Below, piece after piece: positions 31,285 to 39,640 of a stretch of DNA of 64,000 nucleotides (position 1 is the stretch's first letter; every line of letters begins with the position of its first letter). This stretch comes from Kaistia granuli DSM 23481 (lineage in GTDB: Bacteria; Pseudomonadota; Alphaproteobacteria; Rhizobiales; Kaistiaceae). The notes below the pieces were generated by a model, which ran no database searches, was not told where the DNA came from, and saw nothing but the letters and a program-made list of their open reading frames with translations. The DNA is taken from positions 310,001 to 374,000 of the forward strand of contig NZ_AQYH01000005.1 of the NCBI RefSeq assembly GCF_000380505.1, read 5' to 3'. Made by a program: the position numbers and the translations under genes.

Positions 31285-31638
31285 ATGCAGGACGCGCTCA
31301 ATCTCTCAAGTCTCCGCAAGGCAGTGGAAGGCAACGACGCCAAGGCGCTGGCGGCCTTCTATACCGACGATGCCGAAATCCGGGTGATCGACCAGGACCA
31401 TCCGCCGAGCCGGCCGCTCGTGCTCAAGGGCAAGAAGGCGATCGGCGCCATGCTGGACGATGTCTGCGGGCGCGCCCTGAAGCACCACATCGACGATGGC
31501 CTGATGGAGGGCAGCCACGCCGCCTTCGCCGAGACCTGCACCTATCCGGACGGCGTCAAGGTCTATATGAGCGCCATGCTGGAACTCGCCGATGGCAAGA
31601 TCCGTCGCCAGACCAATATCCAGGCCTGGGATCATTGA
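31285..31638 (+). CDS. SnoaL/NTF2-like fold protein
   Basis: 117 residues with the cone-shaped NTF2-like pattern: ALAAFYTDDAEIRVID near residue 20, a GKKAIG turn, a YMSAMLEL strand and ADGKIRRQTNIQAWDH at the C-terminus. Family members are small enzymes or ligand-binding proteins. No catalytic residue pattern is decisive. GGGAGGA precedes the ATG. The frame extends upstream to 31195, but that part is non-coding in look. Confidence 0.75.
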   Translation: MQDALNLSSLRKAVEGNDAKALAAFYTDDAEIRVIDQDHPPSRPLVLKGKKAIGAMLDDVCGRALKHHIDDGLMEGSHAAFAETCTYPDGVKVYMSAMLELADGKIRRQTNIQAWDH

Positions 31639-31666
31639 AGGTGAGGGGCGCTACTGCGTCTCCGGT

Positions 31667-31696
31667 CCCAGCCCAGCCCAGCCCAGCCCAGCCCAG
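31667..31696 (+). repeat. (CCCAG)6 tandem repeat
   Basis: Six perfect copies of the pentamer CCCAG, 28 bp after the SnoaL gene. It is not in a coding frame and could vary in copy number by slippage. Confidence 0.85.
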
Positions 31697-31719
31697 CGCC
31701 GGCCCGCGGCCCACACTCG

Positions 31720-31835
31720 CCGTCATCCCGGACGCAGCGCCGCGGAGATCCGGGATCCATGCAGCCGTGAAGCCGGGAGCTTCGCCCGGCGGCCAACCCG
31801 GCTGAATGGACCTCGGGTCAAGCCTGGGATGACGG
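31720..31835. repeat. Intergenic palindromic repeat element
   Basis: Outer arms CCGTCATCCC (31720-31729) and GGGATGACGG (31826-31835) are perfect complements about 96 nt apart, enclosing further hairpins (CCGGGATCC, CCGGGAGC-type). Elements beginning CGTCATCCCGG with GGGTCAAGC segments are common between genes in Rhizobiales; only one copy is seen here. Confidence 0.65.
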
Positions 31836-31875
31836 GGAGCGCGGTGCGCCTAAGGTGGCAGCGCGGTGGCGTGGC

Positions 31876-33336
31876 CTACCGCTCCAGCCGGTTGACGAAC
31901 CAGCGGGTCAGTTCGATCCAGACCTGGTCCTTCTCGGCGGCGTCCTCGATGCCGTGCTCGATATTGGGATTGTCGTTGACCTCGATGACGAAGAAGCCGT
32001 CCTCGGTCTCCTTGATGTCGACGCCGTAGAGTCCGTTGCCGATCAGTTGCGCGGCGCGCAGCCCGATGTCGATCACCTCGGGCGGCGCCTGCCCGATCGT
32101 CATCGAGCGCAATCCGCCTTCCAGCGCCTTGCCGTTCTCCTGATGCTTGACGATTTGCCAGTGCTTCTTGGCCATGGTGTACTGGCAGACGAACAGCGGC
32201 TTGCCGCCCAGCACGCCGACGCGCCAGTCGAATTCCGTCGGCATGAATTTCTGCGCCAGCAGCAGATCGGTGTCCTTGAACCAGGCGCGCGCCAGTTCGC
32301 CCATGGCGCGGTGATTGTCGACCTTCTTCACGCCGCGCGAGAACGACGAATCCGGGATCTTCAGCACGAGCGGGAAGCCGAGCTGGTCGCCGGCGCGCTC
32401 GAGATCGCGATTGCCGGCGAGGATGACGGTCGGCGGCACGGCGATGCCGTTGCCGGTCATCAGTTCCTGCAGATAGACCTTGTTGGTGCAGCGGATCATC
32501 GAGACCGGATCGTCGATCACCGGCATGCCTTCCTGCACGGCGCGGCGGGCGAAACGGTAGGTGTGATTGTCGATCGAGGTCGTCTCGCGGATGAACAGCG
32601 CGTCGAATTCGGCCAGCCGCGCCAGATCCTTCTTGGTGATCGGTTCGACCTCGACGCCGAGCTTCTCGGCGATCCGCGCCCAGTGCTTCAGCGAGACGAG
32701 GTTGGAGGGCGGCATCGCCTCGGTCGGATCGTGCAGCACGGCGAAGGAGTAGCGCGGCGACGAGCGGGTCGCCTTCTTCGAACGCCACTCGCGTCGCGTG
32801 TGGTCGTGCAGCGCCTCGTGGAAGAAGGCGAGCTCGTCGGGACTGAGCTTGTTCAGCGGCACGGCGGCGAGTTTGCGGATCTCGGCCCGGCTGGCCGGGT
32901 CGATCGTCACTTCCAGCACCGGGCAGCGGAACCAGTCGAACAGCAGCCGGGCGAAACGGTCGAAGCGATGGTCCTCGACGATGCCGAACATCACCAGTAG
33001 CCGGGCCGGCATGTCCTTGTCGTCGGAGGCCGTGATCGCCTTGGCCAGCTGGTCTTCGAGCTCGGGAATCGCCTGCGCGTACAGGGACTTGCTGCCGAGG
33101 TCGATCATCGTCTCGACGGTCGGCACGACGCGGTGGCCGCGCGCGCCAGCGAGCAGCGACGCGTAATAGCCGCGGCTCTGATAGGCGAAGGAGCGCGACA
33201 GGTTGATGATCTTCGGCCGTGACCCGCGAAACAGGTTGGCGCGGGCCAGATAGTCTTTCGTCGTGATGACCTTGTGGGGGGTGTCTTCGTTAGGAAAGTC
33301 CTTGGCGGTGTCGACCAGGATCACCCAATCCGGCAT
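31876..33336 (-). CDS. RimK-like ATP-grasp ligase family protein
   Basis: 486 residues. N-terminal RimK-like domain (1-~170, starting PDWVILVDTAKDFPNEDTPHK, with FAYQSRGYYASLL), then ATP-grasp domain (~290-480) with the nucleotide lysine in FPLVLKIPDSSFSRGV and the metal-binding ExN motif in VIEVNDNPN near the C-terminus. RimK-type ligases join amino acids to carboxylates using ATP; the substrate here is unknown. It starts 3 bp after the end of the GNAT/C39 gene, so the two are almost certainly one operon and work together. Confidence 0.85.
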   Translation of the reverse strand: MPDWVILVDTAKDFPNEDTPHKVITTKDYLARANLFRGSRPKIINLSRSFAYQSRGYYASLLAGARGHRVVPTVETMIDLGSKSLYAQAIPELEDQLAKAITASDDKDMPARLLVMFGIVEDHRFDRFARLLFDWFRCPVLEVTIDPASRAEIRKLAAVPLNKLSPDELAFFHEALHDHTRREWRSKKATRSSPRYSFAVLHDPTEAMPPSNLVSLKHWARIAEKLGVEVEPITKKDLARLAEFDALFIRETTSIDNHTYRFARRAVQEGMPVIDDPVSMIRCTNKVYLQELMTGNGIAVPPTVILAGNRDLERAGDQLGFPLVLKIPDSSFSRGVKKVDNHRAMGELARAWFKDTDLLLAQKFMPTEFDWRVGVLGGKPLFVCQYTMAKKHWQIVKHQENGKALEGGLRSMTIGQAPPEVIDIGLRAAQLIGNGLYGVDIKETEDGFFVIEVNDNPNIEHGIEDAAEKDQVWIELTRWFVNRLER

Positions 33337-33339
33337 GGT

Positions 33340-34485
33340 TCACCTCGGTCTGAGTACAACGGCCGCGCGCAACGCCTCCCGGCCCCAGCGCGCCATATGG
33401 CCGAAATCGGCATAGGGGATGGGCAGGTTCGCCGCGTCGTTGTGGGTCTCGTGCTCGCGGTCCTCGACCCACGGGTCGTGGATGAACAGATGGCGTCCGT
33501 CGTCGCCGACCACCAGTACCCAGTGCGGCACCTTCTTGCCGAACATGCGGTAGGCGGAAATCAGCACGATGACGAGCGCGCCGCCGGCCAATGCCTTGCG
33601 GATCGCGGCGACATCGAGCGGCTGGTAGGCGATCGGAATCTCGAAGGCGATCGTCTGGTGGCGGAAGTCTTCCTGCGCCAGCGCCATGACGCGGCGCTTT
33701 TCCGGATCACGCACCGACTCCAGGAACAGCGAGCCTTCCCGGCTCACATGGATGCTGGCGGCGAGCCCGTTGCGCGCCGCCGAGACGGCGAGGCCATGGG
33801 GATCGCAGCCGCCGAGCCCGGCCATCATGAACACCGTCGTCGCCTGGCGCCAGAGCTTGATCTCCTCGACCGGGCTCATGGCGTAATCCTTGCGGAAATG
33901 GCCGAGCGCCATCATCACGCAGCAGGGGCCGCAGGTGAAATCCGTCGTCTGCTCGTAATAGCGCACCGACGTCGACTGCGCCGGCCCGCGCAACCGCTTC
34001 TCGAAGCGCAGCGCGTCGGCGTGATCCTCGTAATAGTCGAGATAGCGGCCGATGCGGCGATAGCCGAGCCGCTCGTAGAGTTGGATGCCGGCCGCGTTGT
34101 CCTCGCGCACTTCCAGCCGCAGCAGGAAGCGGTCGCGGGCGAAGGCTACCCGCTCGGCCTCCGCCATCAGCGCGGCGCCGATGCCGCTGCCGCGCATCTC
34201 CGGCAGCACGGCGATCGAATAGAGCCGCGCCATGCCGGTGCCGGTCCGGAACAGCAGCAGCGTATAGCCGACGAGCTGGCCATCTGGCAGGCTGGCGACG
34301 GTGATCGCCGCCGTCGGCGCCTCGACCAGCTTGCGGAAGCTGCGCCGGGCGATCCGGTCGGTCTCGAAGCAGCGGGCTTCGATCGCGACCAGCCCGTCGA
34401 CATCGGCGACCCCGGCGGGGCGCACGCTGAAGAGGGGCGGCGAGGGGGCGACGACTGCACTCACAAGGCGCGATGGAACGCCCAT
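33340..34485 (-). CDS. GNAT acetyltransferase fused to C39-like peptidase
   Basis: 381 residues. N-terminal GNAT domain (~15-165) with the acetyl-CoA loop LPEMRGSGIGAALM, and a C-terminal papain-like C39 domain (~180-380) with catalytic Cys in FTCGPCCVMMAL, His in HWVLVVGDDGRH and Asp in IHDPW. It has no signal peptide, so both work in the cytoplasm. Partner is the RimK-like ligase downstream. The trio of ligase, acyltransferase and peptidase suggests making, capping or trimming a small peptide; this is inference. The ATG at 34485 has a poor ribosome site, GTG at 34464 is an alternative. Confidence 0.82.
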   Translation of the reverse strand: MGVPSRLVSAVVAPSPPLFSVRPAGVADVDGLVAIEARCFETDRIARRSFRKLVEAPTAAITVASLPDGQLVGYTLLLFRTGTGMARLYSIAVLPEMRGSGIGAALMAEAERVAFARDRFLLRLEVREDNAAGIQLYERLGYRRIGRYLDYYEDHADALRFEKRLRGPAQSTSVRYYEQTTDFTCGPCCVMMALGHFRKDYAMSPVEEIKLWRQATTVFMMAGLGGCDPHGLAVSAARNGLAASIHVSREGSLFLESVRDPEKRRVMALAQEDFRHQTIAFEIPIAYQPLDVAAIRKALAGGALVIVLISAYRMFGKKVPHWVLVVGDDGRHLFIHDPWVEDREHETHNDAANLPIPYADFGHMARWGREALRAAVVLRPR

Positions 34486-34606
34486 TTCGGCCGATCCGCA
34501 AGAGTGGGCGCGCCCCGTTCGGCGCACCCTCCGTTGGCGCGATCTCGGCCTCCAATTGCGGCGGCGCCAAGGCCGGAATCCGCACGCAATCGTGAGCGGA
34601 GACCCG

Positions 34607-35551
34607 CTAGCCGGGAACGTTGTCGCCGACTTCCTCGGCGATGGTGTCGCCCGGCTTCGGCTTGCCGGTCCGCTGTTCGCGCCAGAAGATGTAGAAGCCG
34701 GCGGCGATGATGATGGCGGCACCGATCAGCATCGAGATCTTGGGCTCGTCGCCGAAGACGAAGTAGCCGAACACGACCGCCCAGATCAGCATGGTGTACT
34801 GGTAGGGCACGACCACCGAGGCCGGCGCCAGCCGCAGGGAGCGGGTGACGCAGAGCTGGGCGAGGAGCGCGACGACACCGATCAGCGCCAGCGCCCCGAA
34901 GTCGATCGGCGTCGGCGTGACCCAGGTGAAGGGTGCGATCACCGCGCCGGTGACCAGAGTTGCCATCGTCGAGAAGGTCAGAAGCGTCGAATCCGGCGTG
35001 CCGCGCAACTGCCGCGTGACGATCATCAGCGCGGCGAAGAACAGGCTGCCGCCAATGGCGATCAGCGCGCCCCAGCTCAGGCTCTCGGACGAGGGCTGCA
35101 GCACGATCACCACGCCGATGAAGCCGGCCAGGATCGCCAGCCAGCGCGGCCCGTCGACCTTTTCCTTCAGCAGCACGGCCGACAGCGCCGTCACATAGAT
35201 CGGGCCGGCCAGGTAGTAGGTCATGACGTCGGCCAGCGGCAGCAGCGACACCGACCAGTAGAAGAAGCCGATCTCGCCGACCGTGACGAAGACGCGCAGC
35301 AGCTGCAGTCCGGGGCGCGGCGCCTGGCGCAATTTCGCCAGGCCACCCTGTTTGTGGATGAACGGGGTCAGCACGCACATGGCGGCGATCGAGCGCACCA
35401 GCATGATCATGCCGACGGAATAGGTGGCGGTCAGCCACTTTCCGAGCGTATCATTGGCTGAGTAGAGGAAGATGCCGAGGACCATCAGGGCGATGCCGAG
35501 AACCGGGCCTGAAAGGGTGCGTGCGGAGGCGGTGGGGGTGGTTGCGGACAT
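34607..35551 (-). CDS. EamA/DMT-family transporter
   Basis: 314 residues, ten hydrophobic helices in two EamA repeats. First repeat starts GIALMVLGIFLYSANDTLGKWL, second includes LAQLCVTRSLRLAPASVVVPYQYTMLIW, a stretch typical of S-adenosylmethionine-uptake-like or carboxylate/amine members. The substrate is not determinable. The ATG at 35551 precedes the family-typical region; an upstream extension on the frame is not coding. It lies 121 bp upstream of the GNAT/C39 gene on the same strand. Confidence 0.87.
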   Translation of the reverse strand: MSATTPTASARTLSGPVLGIALMVLGIFLYSANDTLGKWLTATYSVGMIMLVRSIAAMCVLTPFIHKQGGLAKLRQAPRPGLQLLRVFVTVGEIGFFYWSVSLLPLADVMTYYLAGPIYVTALSAVLLKEKVDGPRWLAILAGFIGVVIVLQPSSESLSWGALIAIGGSLFFAALMIVTRQLRGTPDSTLLTFSTMATLVTGAVIAPFTWVTPTPIDFGALALIGVVALLAQLCVTRSLRLAPASVVVPYQYTMLIWAVVFGYFVFGDEPKISMLIGAAIIIAAGFYIFWREQRTGKPKPGDTIAEEVGDNVPG

Positions 35552-35857
35552 GAAATCACATGACGGATGATTGAATGGGCACTCTGCACAGAAGCGGGGC
35601 AGAGACAAGAAGAACCATGCCGCTCCGGCCGTGTCCGGCAGCCTCTTCTGCCCGCCTGCGACTTTTCGGTTGCTTTTTCGTCGGCGAGTCTGCATATACG
35701 CGACGACGATCATCGTGATCGCGCTGTGCCACGCGAAGATTTCGGTGGCTCTATCTCGCTGGTGAGGCGGGACACGACCCCGTCCTCTGATCCTGTCGCG
35801 CGTGGGTCATGGCTAGAAGTCGGATACCGATGGTGTCCGCATAATTAGGCTTTCTTC
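35552..35857. other. Gene-free divergent intergenic region
   Basis: About 306 bp between the EamA gene (-) and the DEAD-box helicase gene (+). A T-rich patch lies at 35650-35690. The only symmetry noted is GATCATCGTGATC (about 35708-35720). I see no gene. Confidence 0.5.
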
Positions 35858-37126
35858 TTGAATCAATTGACCAATTTCGCGGCTTTGGCTCTTGCCGAAC
35901 CGCTCGTGCGTGCGCTTGACGTGGCCGGCATTTCGACGCCGACGCCGATCCAGGCCCAGGCAATTCCCGCACTTCTCGAAGGCCGCGACATGCTCGGCAT
36001 CGCCCAGACCGGAACCGGCAAGACCGCCGCGTTCGGCCTGCCGATCCTCCAGCATCTGTCGCGCCGCGCTGACGGCCTCCAGCCGAAGAGTGCCCGCTCC
36101 CTCATTCTCGCTCCGACGCGGGAACTGGCGATCCAGATCGATTCCGAGCTGCGCAAGTTCTCGAAGTTCCTCGGCATCCGTCACGCGCTCGTCTTCGGCG
36201 GCGTCGGCCATCAGCCGCAGATCCGCGCGCTCGAGAAGGGCGTCGACATCCTCGTCGCCACGCCGGGCCGTCTGCTCGACCATCTCCAGGCGCGCGTGCT
36301 GCGCCTCGACCAGGTCACCCATCTCGTGCTCGACGAAGCCGACCGCATGCTCGACATGGGCTTCGTCCGCGACGTCATGAAGATCGTGGCGCTGCTGCCG
36401 GAGAACCGTCAGTCGCTGCTGTTCTCGGCGACGATGCCGGCCGAGGTGGCGACGCTCTCGCGTAAGATCCTCAAGGACCCGGTCCGGGTCGAGGTGACGC
36501 CCGAGGCGGTCACGGTCGATCGCATCGATCAGAAGCTCTATCGCGTGCCGACGGCCGAGAAGCGCAATTTCCTCCTGGATCTGCTTGCCAATCCGGAGAT
36601 GGAACGCGTCATCGTCTTCACGCGCACCAAGCACGGCGCCGATCGCGTCGCGCAGCACCTGCAGAAGGCGCGCGTCGAGACGCTCGCCCTGCATGGCAAC
36701 AAGTCGCAGGGCGCCCGTCAGAAGGCGCTGGAGGGCTTCAAGGATGGAAGCCTCCGGGTTCTTGTCGCGACCGACATCGCCGCGCGCGGCATCGATGTCT
36801 CCGGCATCACCCATGTGGTCAATTTCGACCTGCCCGACGAGCCGGAATCGTATGTCCATCGAATTGGACGTACGGCACGCGCTGGTCGCAGCGGGCTCGC
36901 ACTCTCTCTGTTCGACGCTGGCGAAGCTGCGCGTCTGAAGGCAATCGAGCGGCTGATTCGCCGTCCGATTCCGGAAGTCGCGACCAATTTCAAAGCCCCG
37001 TCTTCGGCTCCGAGACCCGTTGCGGACACGCAGCGGGGTGACAAGCCGGCTCGGGACGGGCAGCCTATGCAAGAAAAGAGCAAGAAAAATCGGTGGCGTG
37101 GCCAACAACGCCGCCGAGCCGCTTGA
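35858..37126 (+). CDS. DEAD-box ATP-dependent RNA helicase (RhlE type)
   Basis: 422 residues. Q motif (NFAALALAEPLVRALDVAG, TPIQAQAIP), motif I AQTGTGKTAAF, Ia PTRELAIQ, Ib TPGRLLDHL, II LDEADRMLDMGF, III SATMP, VI HRIGRTARAGR. Basic Lys/Arg-rich C-terminus for RNA binding. It unwinds short RNA duplexes and helps ribosome assembly or mRNA turnover. Start is TTG at 35858 with no strong ribosome site. It precedes cspA (53 bp) and the IF-1 gene, suggesting a cold or RNA-structure stress module. Confidence 0.93.
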   Translation: MNQLTNFAALALAEPLVRALDVAGISTPTPIQAQAIPALLEGRDMLGIAQTGTGKTAAFGLPILQHLSRRADGLQPKSARSLILAPTRELAIQIDSELRKFSKFLGIRHALVFGGVGHQPQIRALEKGVDILVATPGRLLDHLQARVLRLDQVTHLVLDEADRMLDMGFVRDVMKIVALLPENRQSLLFSATMPAEVATLSRKILKDPVRVEVTPEAVTVDRIDQKLYRVPTAEKRNFLLDLLANPEMERVIVFTRTKHGADRVAQHLQKARVETLALHGNKSQGARQKALEGFKDGSLRVLVATDIAARGIDVSGITHVVNFDLPDEPESYVHRIGRTARAGRSGLALSLFDAGEAARLKAIERLIRRPIPEVATNFKAPSSAPRPVADTQRGDKPARDGQPMQEKSKKNRWRGQQRRRAA

Positions 37127-37179
37127 CGACGGGACGGTCGTTAGCAAAGTTCTCTACCGCCAGACTGAAGGAGATTTCC

Positions 37180-37386
37180 ATGGCGACGGGTACAGTGAAG
37201 TGGTTCAATGCGACCAAGGGTTACGGATTCATCCAGCCCGACCAGGGTGGTCAGGATGTGTTCGTGCATATCAGCGCCGTTGAGCGCGCTGGTTTGTCGA
37301 CGCTGCGTGACGGCGCCAAGATCTCGTACGAACTCGAGACCGATCGTCGCGGCAAGACGTCCGCGACGGAACTGAAGGTCTCGTAA
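37180..37386 (+). CDS. cspA: Cold-shock protein CspA
   Basis: 68 residues. Starts [18 protein letters not shown] with RNP1 KGYGFI and RNP2 VFVHIS; a small RNA-binding OB-fold that melts secondary structure in mRNA. A strong GAAGGAG site supports ATG 37180. It lies between an RNA helicase and the IF-1 gene (10 bp gap) on the same strand. Confidence 0.95.
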   Translation: MATGTVKWFNATKGYGFIQPDQGGQDVFVHISAVERAGLSTLRDGAKISYELETDRRGKTSATELKVS

Positions 37387-37396
37387 GGAACAACAC

Positions 37397-37678
37397 ATGG
37401 CGAAGGAAGAAGCGCTCGAATTCGAGGGTACGGTCGTCGAGGTACTGCCCGACGCCAAGTTCCGCGTGGAACTCGAGAACGGGCATGTCGTCGTCGCCTA
37501 CACTGCGGGCCGGATGAAGAAAAACCGGATCAAGACGCTGGCGGGCGACCGCGTAACCGTCGAGATGACGCCATACGATCTCGATCGTGCGCGACTGGTT
37601 TTCCGGCACAAGGGCGAACCGCTTGCCTCGCAAGCACCAAGGCCGCCTTTCCGCGGTGGCGCGGCGCGTCGACGCTGA
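37397..37678 (+). CDS. infA: Translation initiation factor IF-1 (extended paralogue)
   Basis: 93 residues. IF-1 OB-fold: [45 protein letters not shown] and [16 protein letters not shown]. Canonical IF-1 is about 72 residues; this one has a ~20-residue Pro/Arg tail ending GGAARRR. Rhizobiales often carry a second infA near cspA, so this is probably a paralogue and the canonical infA lies elsewhere. It blocks the ribosomal A site at initiation. A terminator follows. Confidence 0.9.
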   Translation: MAKEEALEFEGTVVEVLPDAKFRVELENGHVVVAYTAGRMKKNRIKTLAGDRVTVEMTPYDLDRARLVFRHKGEPLASQAPRPPFRGGAARRR

Positions 37679-37703
37679 CATCCGACGCCAGGTGATGAAA
37701 ACG

Positions 37704-37740
37704 AGAGCCGGCGCGAGCAATCGCGCCGGCTCTTCCGTTT
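37704..37740 (+). terminator. Terminator of helicase-cspA-infA
   Basis: Perfect 13-bp stem AGAGCCGGCGCGA / TCGCGCCGGCTCT, GCAA loop, followed by TCCGTTT. It lies 26 bp after infA. The U-tract is short but the stem is strong. Confidence 0.75.
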
Positions 37741-37959
37741 CCGGGCCTGCCTGGCGTTGGCCGACGGCTCCAGCTCGCTGCCCGGCGCAGGCCATGGCGA
37801 CCCGTCGCCGTTCCACATCATGGTTTCCGCCGATTAACCTCATTTGCGGCCGAAATCCGGCGCGGTTGTAAAAATGTGGCAGCCGATGGCTAAAACCCGC
37901 TTGCGTCTCGGCGGGGAAATCCATATTCTTTCCTAGTCGCGGGGGCGGACGATTCACTC

Positions 37960-38143
37960 TTCAATAGTCTCTGCCGCTTTGACAGCTTCGGGAATTTCCC
38001 GGTTTGAACTGTATTCGAAGGTTATTTGAAGCGCAGTTGTAGTTAGAATTGATGAGCTCGAGTTTTTTTTGGTTCGGGCAAAGAGTTGTTCTTCTTTAGT
38101 TATGTTTCAGCCGCCGGTCTCAACAGCCGGCGGTTTATTTTTG
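37960..38143 (+). ncRNA. Candidate orphan small RNA
   Basis: The stretch is AT-richer than its surroundings, has no gene, and ends in a terminator-like hairpin (stem CCGCCGG/CCGGCGG, T-rich tail TTTATTTTT, ~38110-38139) with no gene in front of it. A palindrome CGGGAATTTCCCG (37989-38001) and a TTGACA (37979-37984) lie at the start. Limits are guesses; no known family is recognised. The remaining 38144-38344 contains only the leader of the next gene. Confidence 0.3.
38109..38141 (+). terminator. Orphan intrinsic terminator
   Basis: GCCGCCGG - TCTCAACA loop - GCCGGCGG followed by TTTATTTTTG. It is at least 430 bp after the infA stop, which has its own terminator, and 200 bp before TerB, so it should end another transcript. 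Confidence 0.6.
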
Positions 38144-38344
38144 TGCGCTCTCTACTGGCGCGCATGGAAGAGGGCGGCGGCGGTCTCCTTGGCTGGATTC
38201 TGGCCTTTCTGCGGCGGCCGCGTTCTCTCCCTTGTCCGGCGACGGCATGTCGCGCGATGATTTCCTACCCTTGCCTTATTCTCATGCAGCTTGGGGCTCT
38301 GATCGGCCGCGTCCGTCATCGGGACGGACTTCCGGAGGAATTGA

Positions 38345-38830
38345 ATGCTGAGCGTATTTCGCAATTTCCTCGCCGAGCTTACCGGCGGCGAGGCCGACCG
38401 AGGGTTTGGCGAGGATGACCATCGCCTGGCCGCGGCGGCGCTGCTCCATCACGTCATCGCCGTCGACGGCGAGGTGGCCGAGCCGGAACGTCTGCGTCTT
38501 CACGAACTCTTGAAGAACCGCTACGGGCTCGACGAGGATGCGACCGAGGACCTGATCCGCGCGGCCGAGAAGGCCGACGAGGAGGCCGTCGACTTCTATC
38601 GTTTCACCAGCCTGCTGAAAACGCGGCTGGACGAGGTCGATCGCGAGCAGATCATCGCCATGATGTGGGATCTGGTCTATGCCGATGGTCGGCTGACGGA
38701 GTTCGAGGACAATGTCATCTGGCGCGTCGCCGATCTGCTCGGCGTTTCCGGCCGGGCGCGGCTTCGCTTGAAGAAGATCGTGCAGTCGGGCGGCAATGTC
38801 GTTCCGGACATCGCGCCGCAGGAAGGCTGA
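38345..38830 (+). CDS. TerB-family tellurite-resistance-like protein
   Basis: 161 residues, all helical, with the TerB core (AAALLHHVIAVDGEVAEPE, ~25-45; LWDLVYADGRLTEFEDNVIWRVADLLGVS near 110-138). TerB folds bind metal and lipids in several systems; there is no ter operon here, so it is probably a housekeeping paralogue. CGGAGGAATTG precedes the ATG. Confidence 0.85.
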   Translation: MLSVFRNFLAELTGGEADRGFGEDDHRLAAAALLHHVIAVDGEVAEPERLRLHELLKNRYGLDEDATEDLIRAAEKADEEAVDFYRFTSLLKTRLDEVDREQIIAMMWDLVYADGRLTEFEDNVIWRVADLLGVSGRARLRLKKIVQSGGNVVPDIAPQEG

Positions 38831-38899
38831 CCGCTCTCTCGCCGGGCTGCCACTAGCCGCGCCGCGAGACATCGACCAGTAGCGAGGATCGTTGGACCA

Positions 38900-39640
38900 T
38901 TGTTGCCGTCCGAGAAGCCGCCCGTTCTGATCATCCTGCATCAGGAGCACTCGACCCCTGGCCGTGTCGGCCTGCGGCTGCGCGAGCGCGGCTACGATCT
39001 GGATATCCGACGGCCGCGCTTCGGCGACCCGCTGCCCGAGACGCTAGCCGGTCATGCCGGCGCCATCGTGTTCGGCGGGCCGATGAGCTGCAACGACGAC
39101 GAGGACTACATCCGCCGCGAGATCGACTGGCTGTCGGTGCCGCTGGACGAGCAGGCGCCGTTGCTCGGCATCTGCCTCGGGGCGCAGATGCTGGCGCGCC
39201 AGCTGGGCGCCCGCGTCGCGCCGCGTGACGACGGCCTGGTCGAGATCGGCTACTACCCCTTGCAGGCGACCGAGGCCGGGCAGGGGCTCTGCCCGTGGCC
39301 GGAGACCGTCTACCAGTGGCATGGCGAGGGCTTCGACCTGCCGTCCGGCGCTGCCCTGCTGGCGGAAGGCCAGCTCTACCAGAACCAGGCCTTCCAATAC
39401 GGCCCCGCCGCCTTCGCCTTCCAGTTTCATATCGAGCTGACGCTGGCGATGATGCATCGCTGGACCACCAAGGGCGCCGACCGCTTCACGCTGCCGGGCG
39501 CCCAACCGCGCGAGCGCCATATGGAGGGTCGCGCCGTCTATGACGCGCAGACCTCGCATTTCCTCGATGGCTTCCTCGATCTCTGGCTGCGCCTGCCGCG
39601 CCGCGAGCGTGCCAATCCGGAGCCGGTCGAGGCCGTCTGA
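38900..39640 (+). CDS. Class I glutamine amidotransferase-like protein
   Basis: 246 residues. Catalytic Cys in GICLGAQMLARQLG (~residue 94), His in FQFHIELT (~178) with Glu two residues on, and an FGGPMS loop at ~56. Such standalone GATase1 proteins include GMP synthase-like and gamma-glutamyl-peptide hydrolases. Start is one of two adjacent TTG codons (38900 or 38903). Alone on this strand; an inverted repeat follows. Confidence 0.88.
   Translation: MLPSEKPPVLIILHQEHSTPGRVGLRLRERGYDLDIRRPRFGDPLPETLAGHAGAIVFGGPMSCNDDEDYIRREIDWLSVPLDEQAPLLGICLGAQMLARQLGARVAPRDDGLVEIGYYPLQATEAGQGLCPWPETVYQWHGEGFDLPSGAALLAEGQLYQNQAFQYGPAAFAFQFHIELTLAMMHRWTTKGADRFTLPGAQPRERHMEGRAVYDAQTSHFLDGFLDLWLRLPRRERANPEPVEAV

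Noticed and set aside
31592-32029. 145-codon frame through the CCCAG repeat
   Set aside because: The repeat reads as PSPAQ-like tandem residues; there is no ribosome site and it runs into the RimK-like gene on the other strand.
38086-38418. 110-codon frame between infA and TerB
   Set aside because: Crosses the terminator hairpin and overlaps the TerB start in another frame; more likely non-coding RNA or leader.
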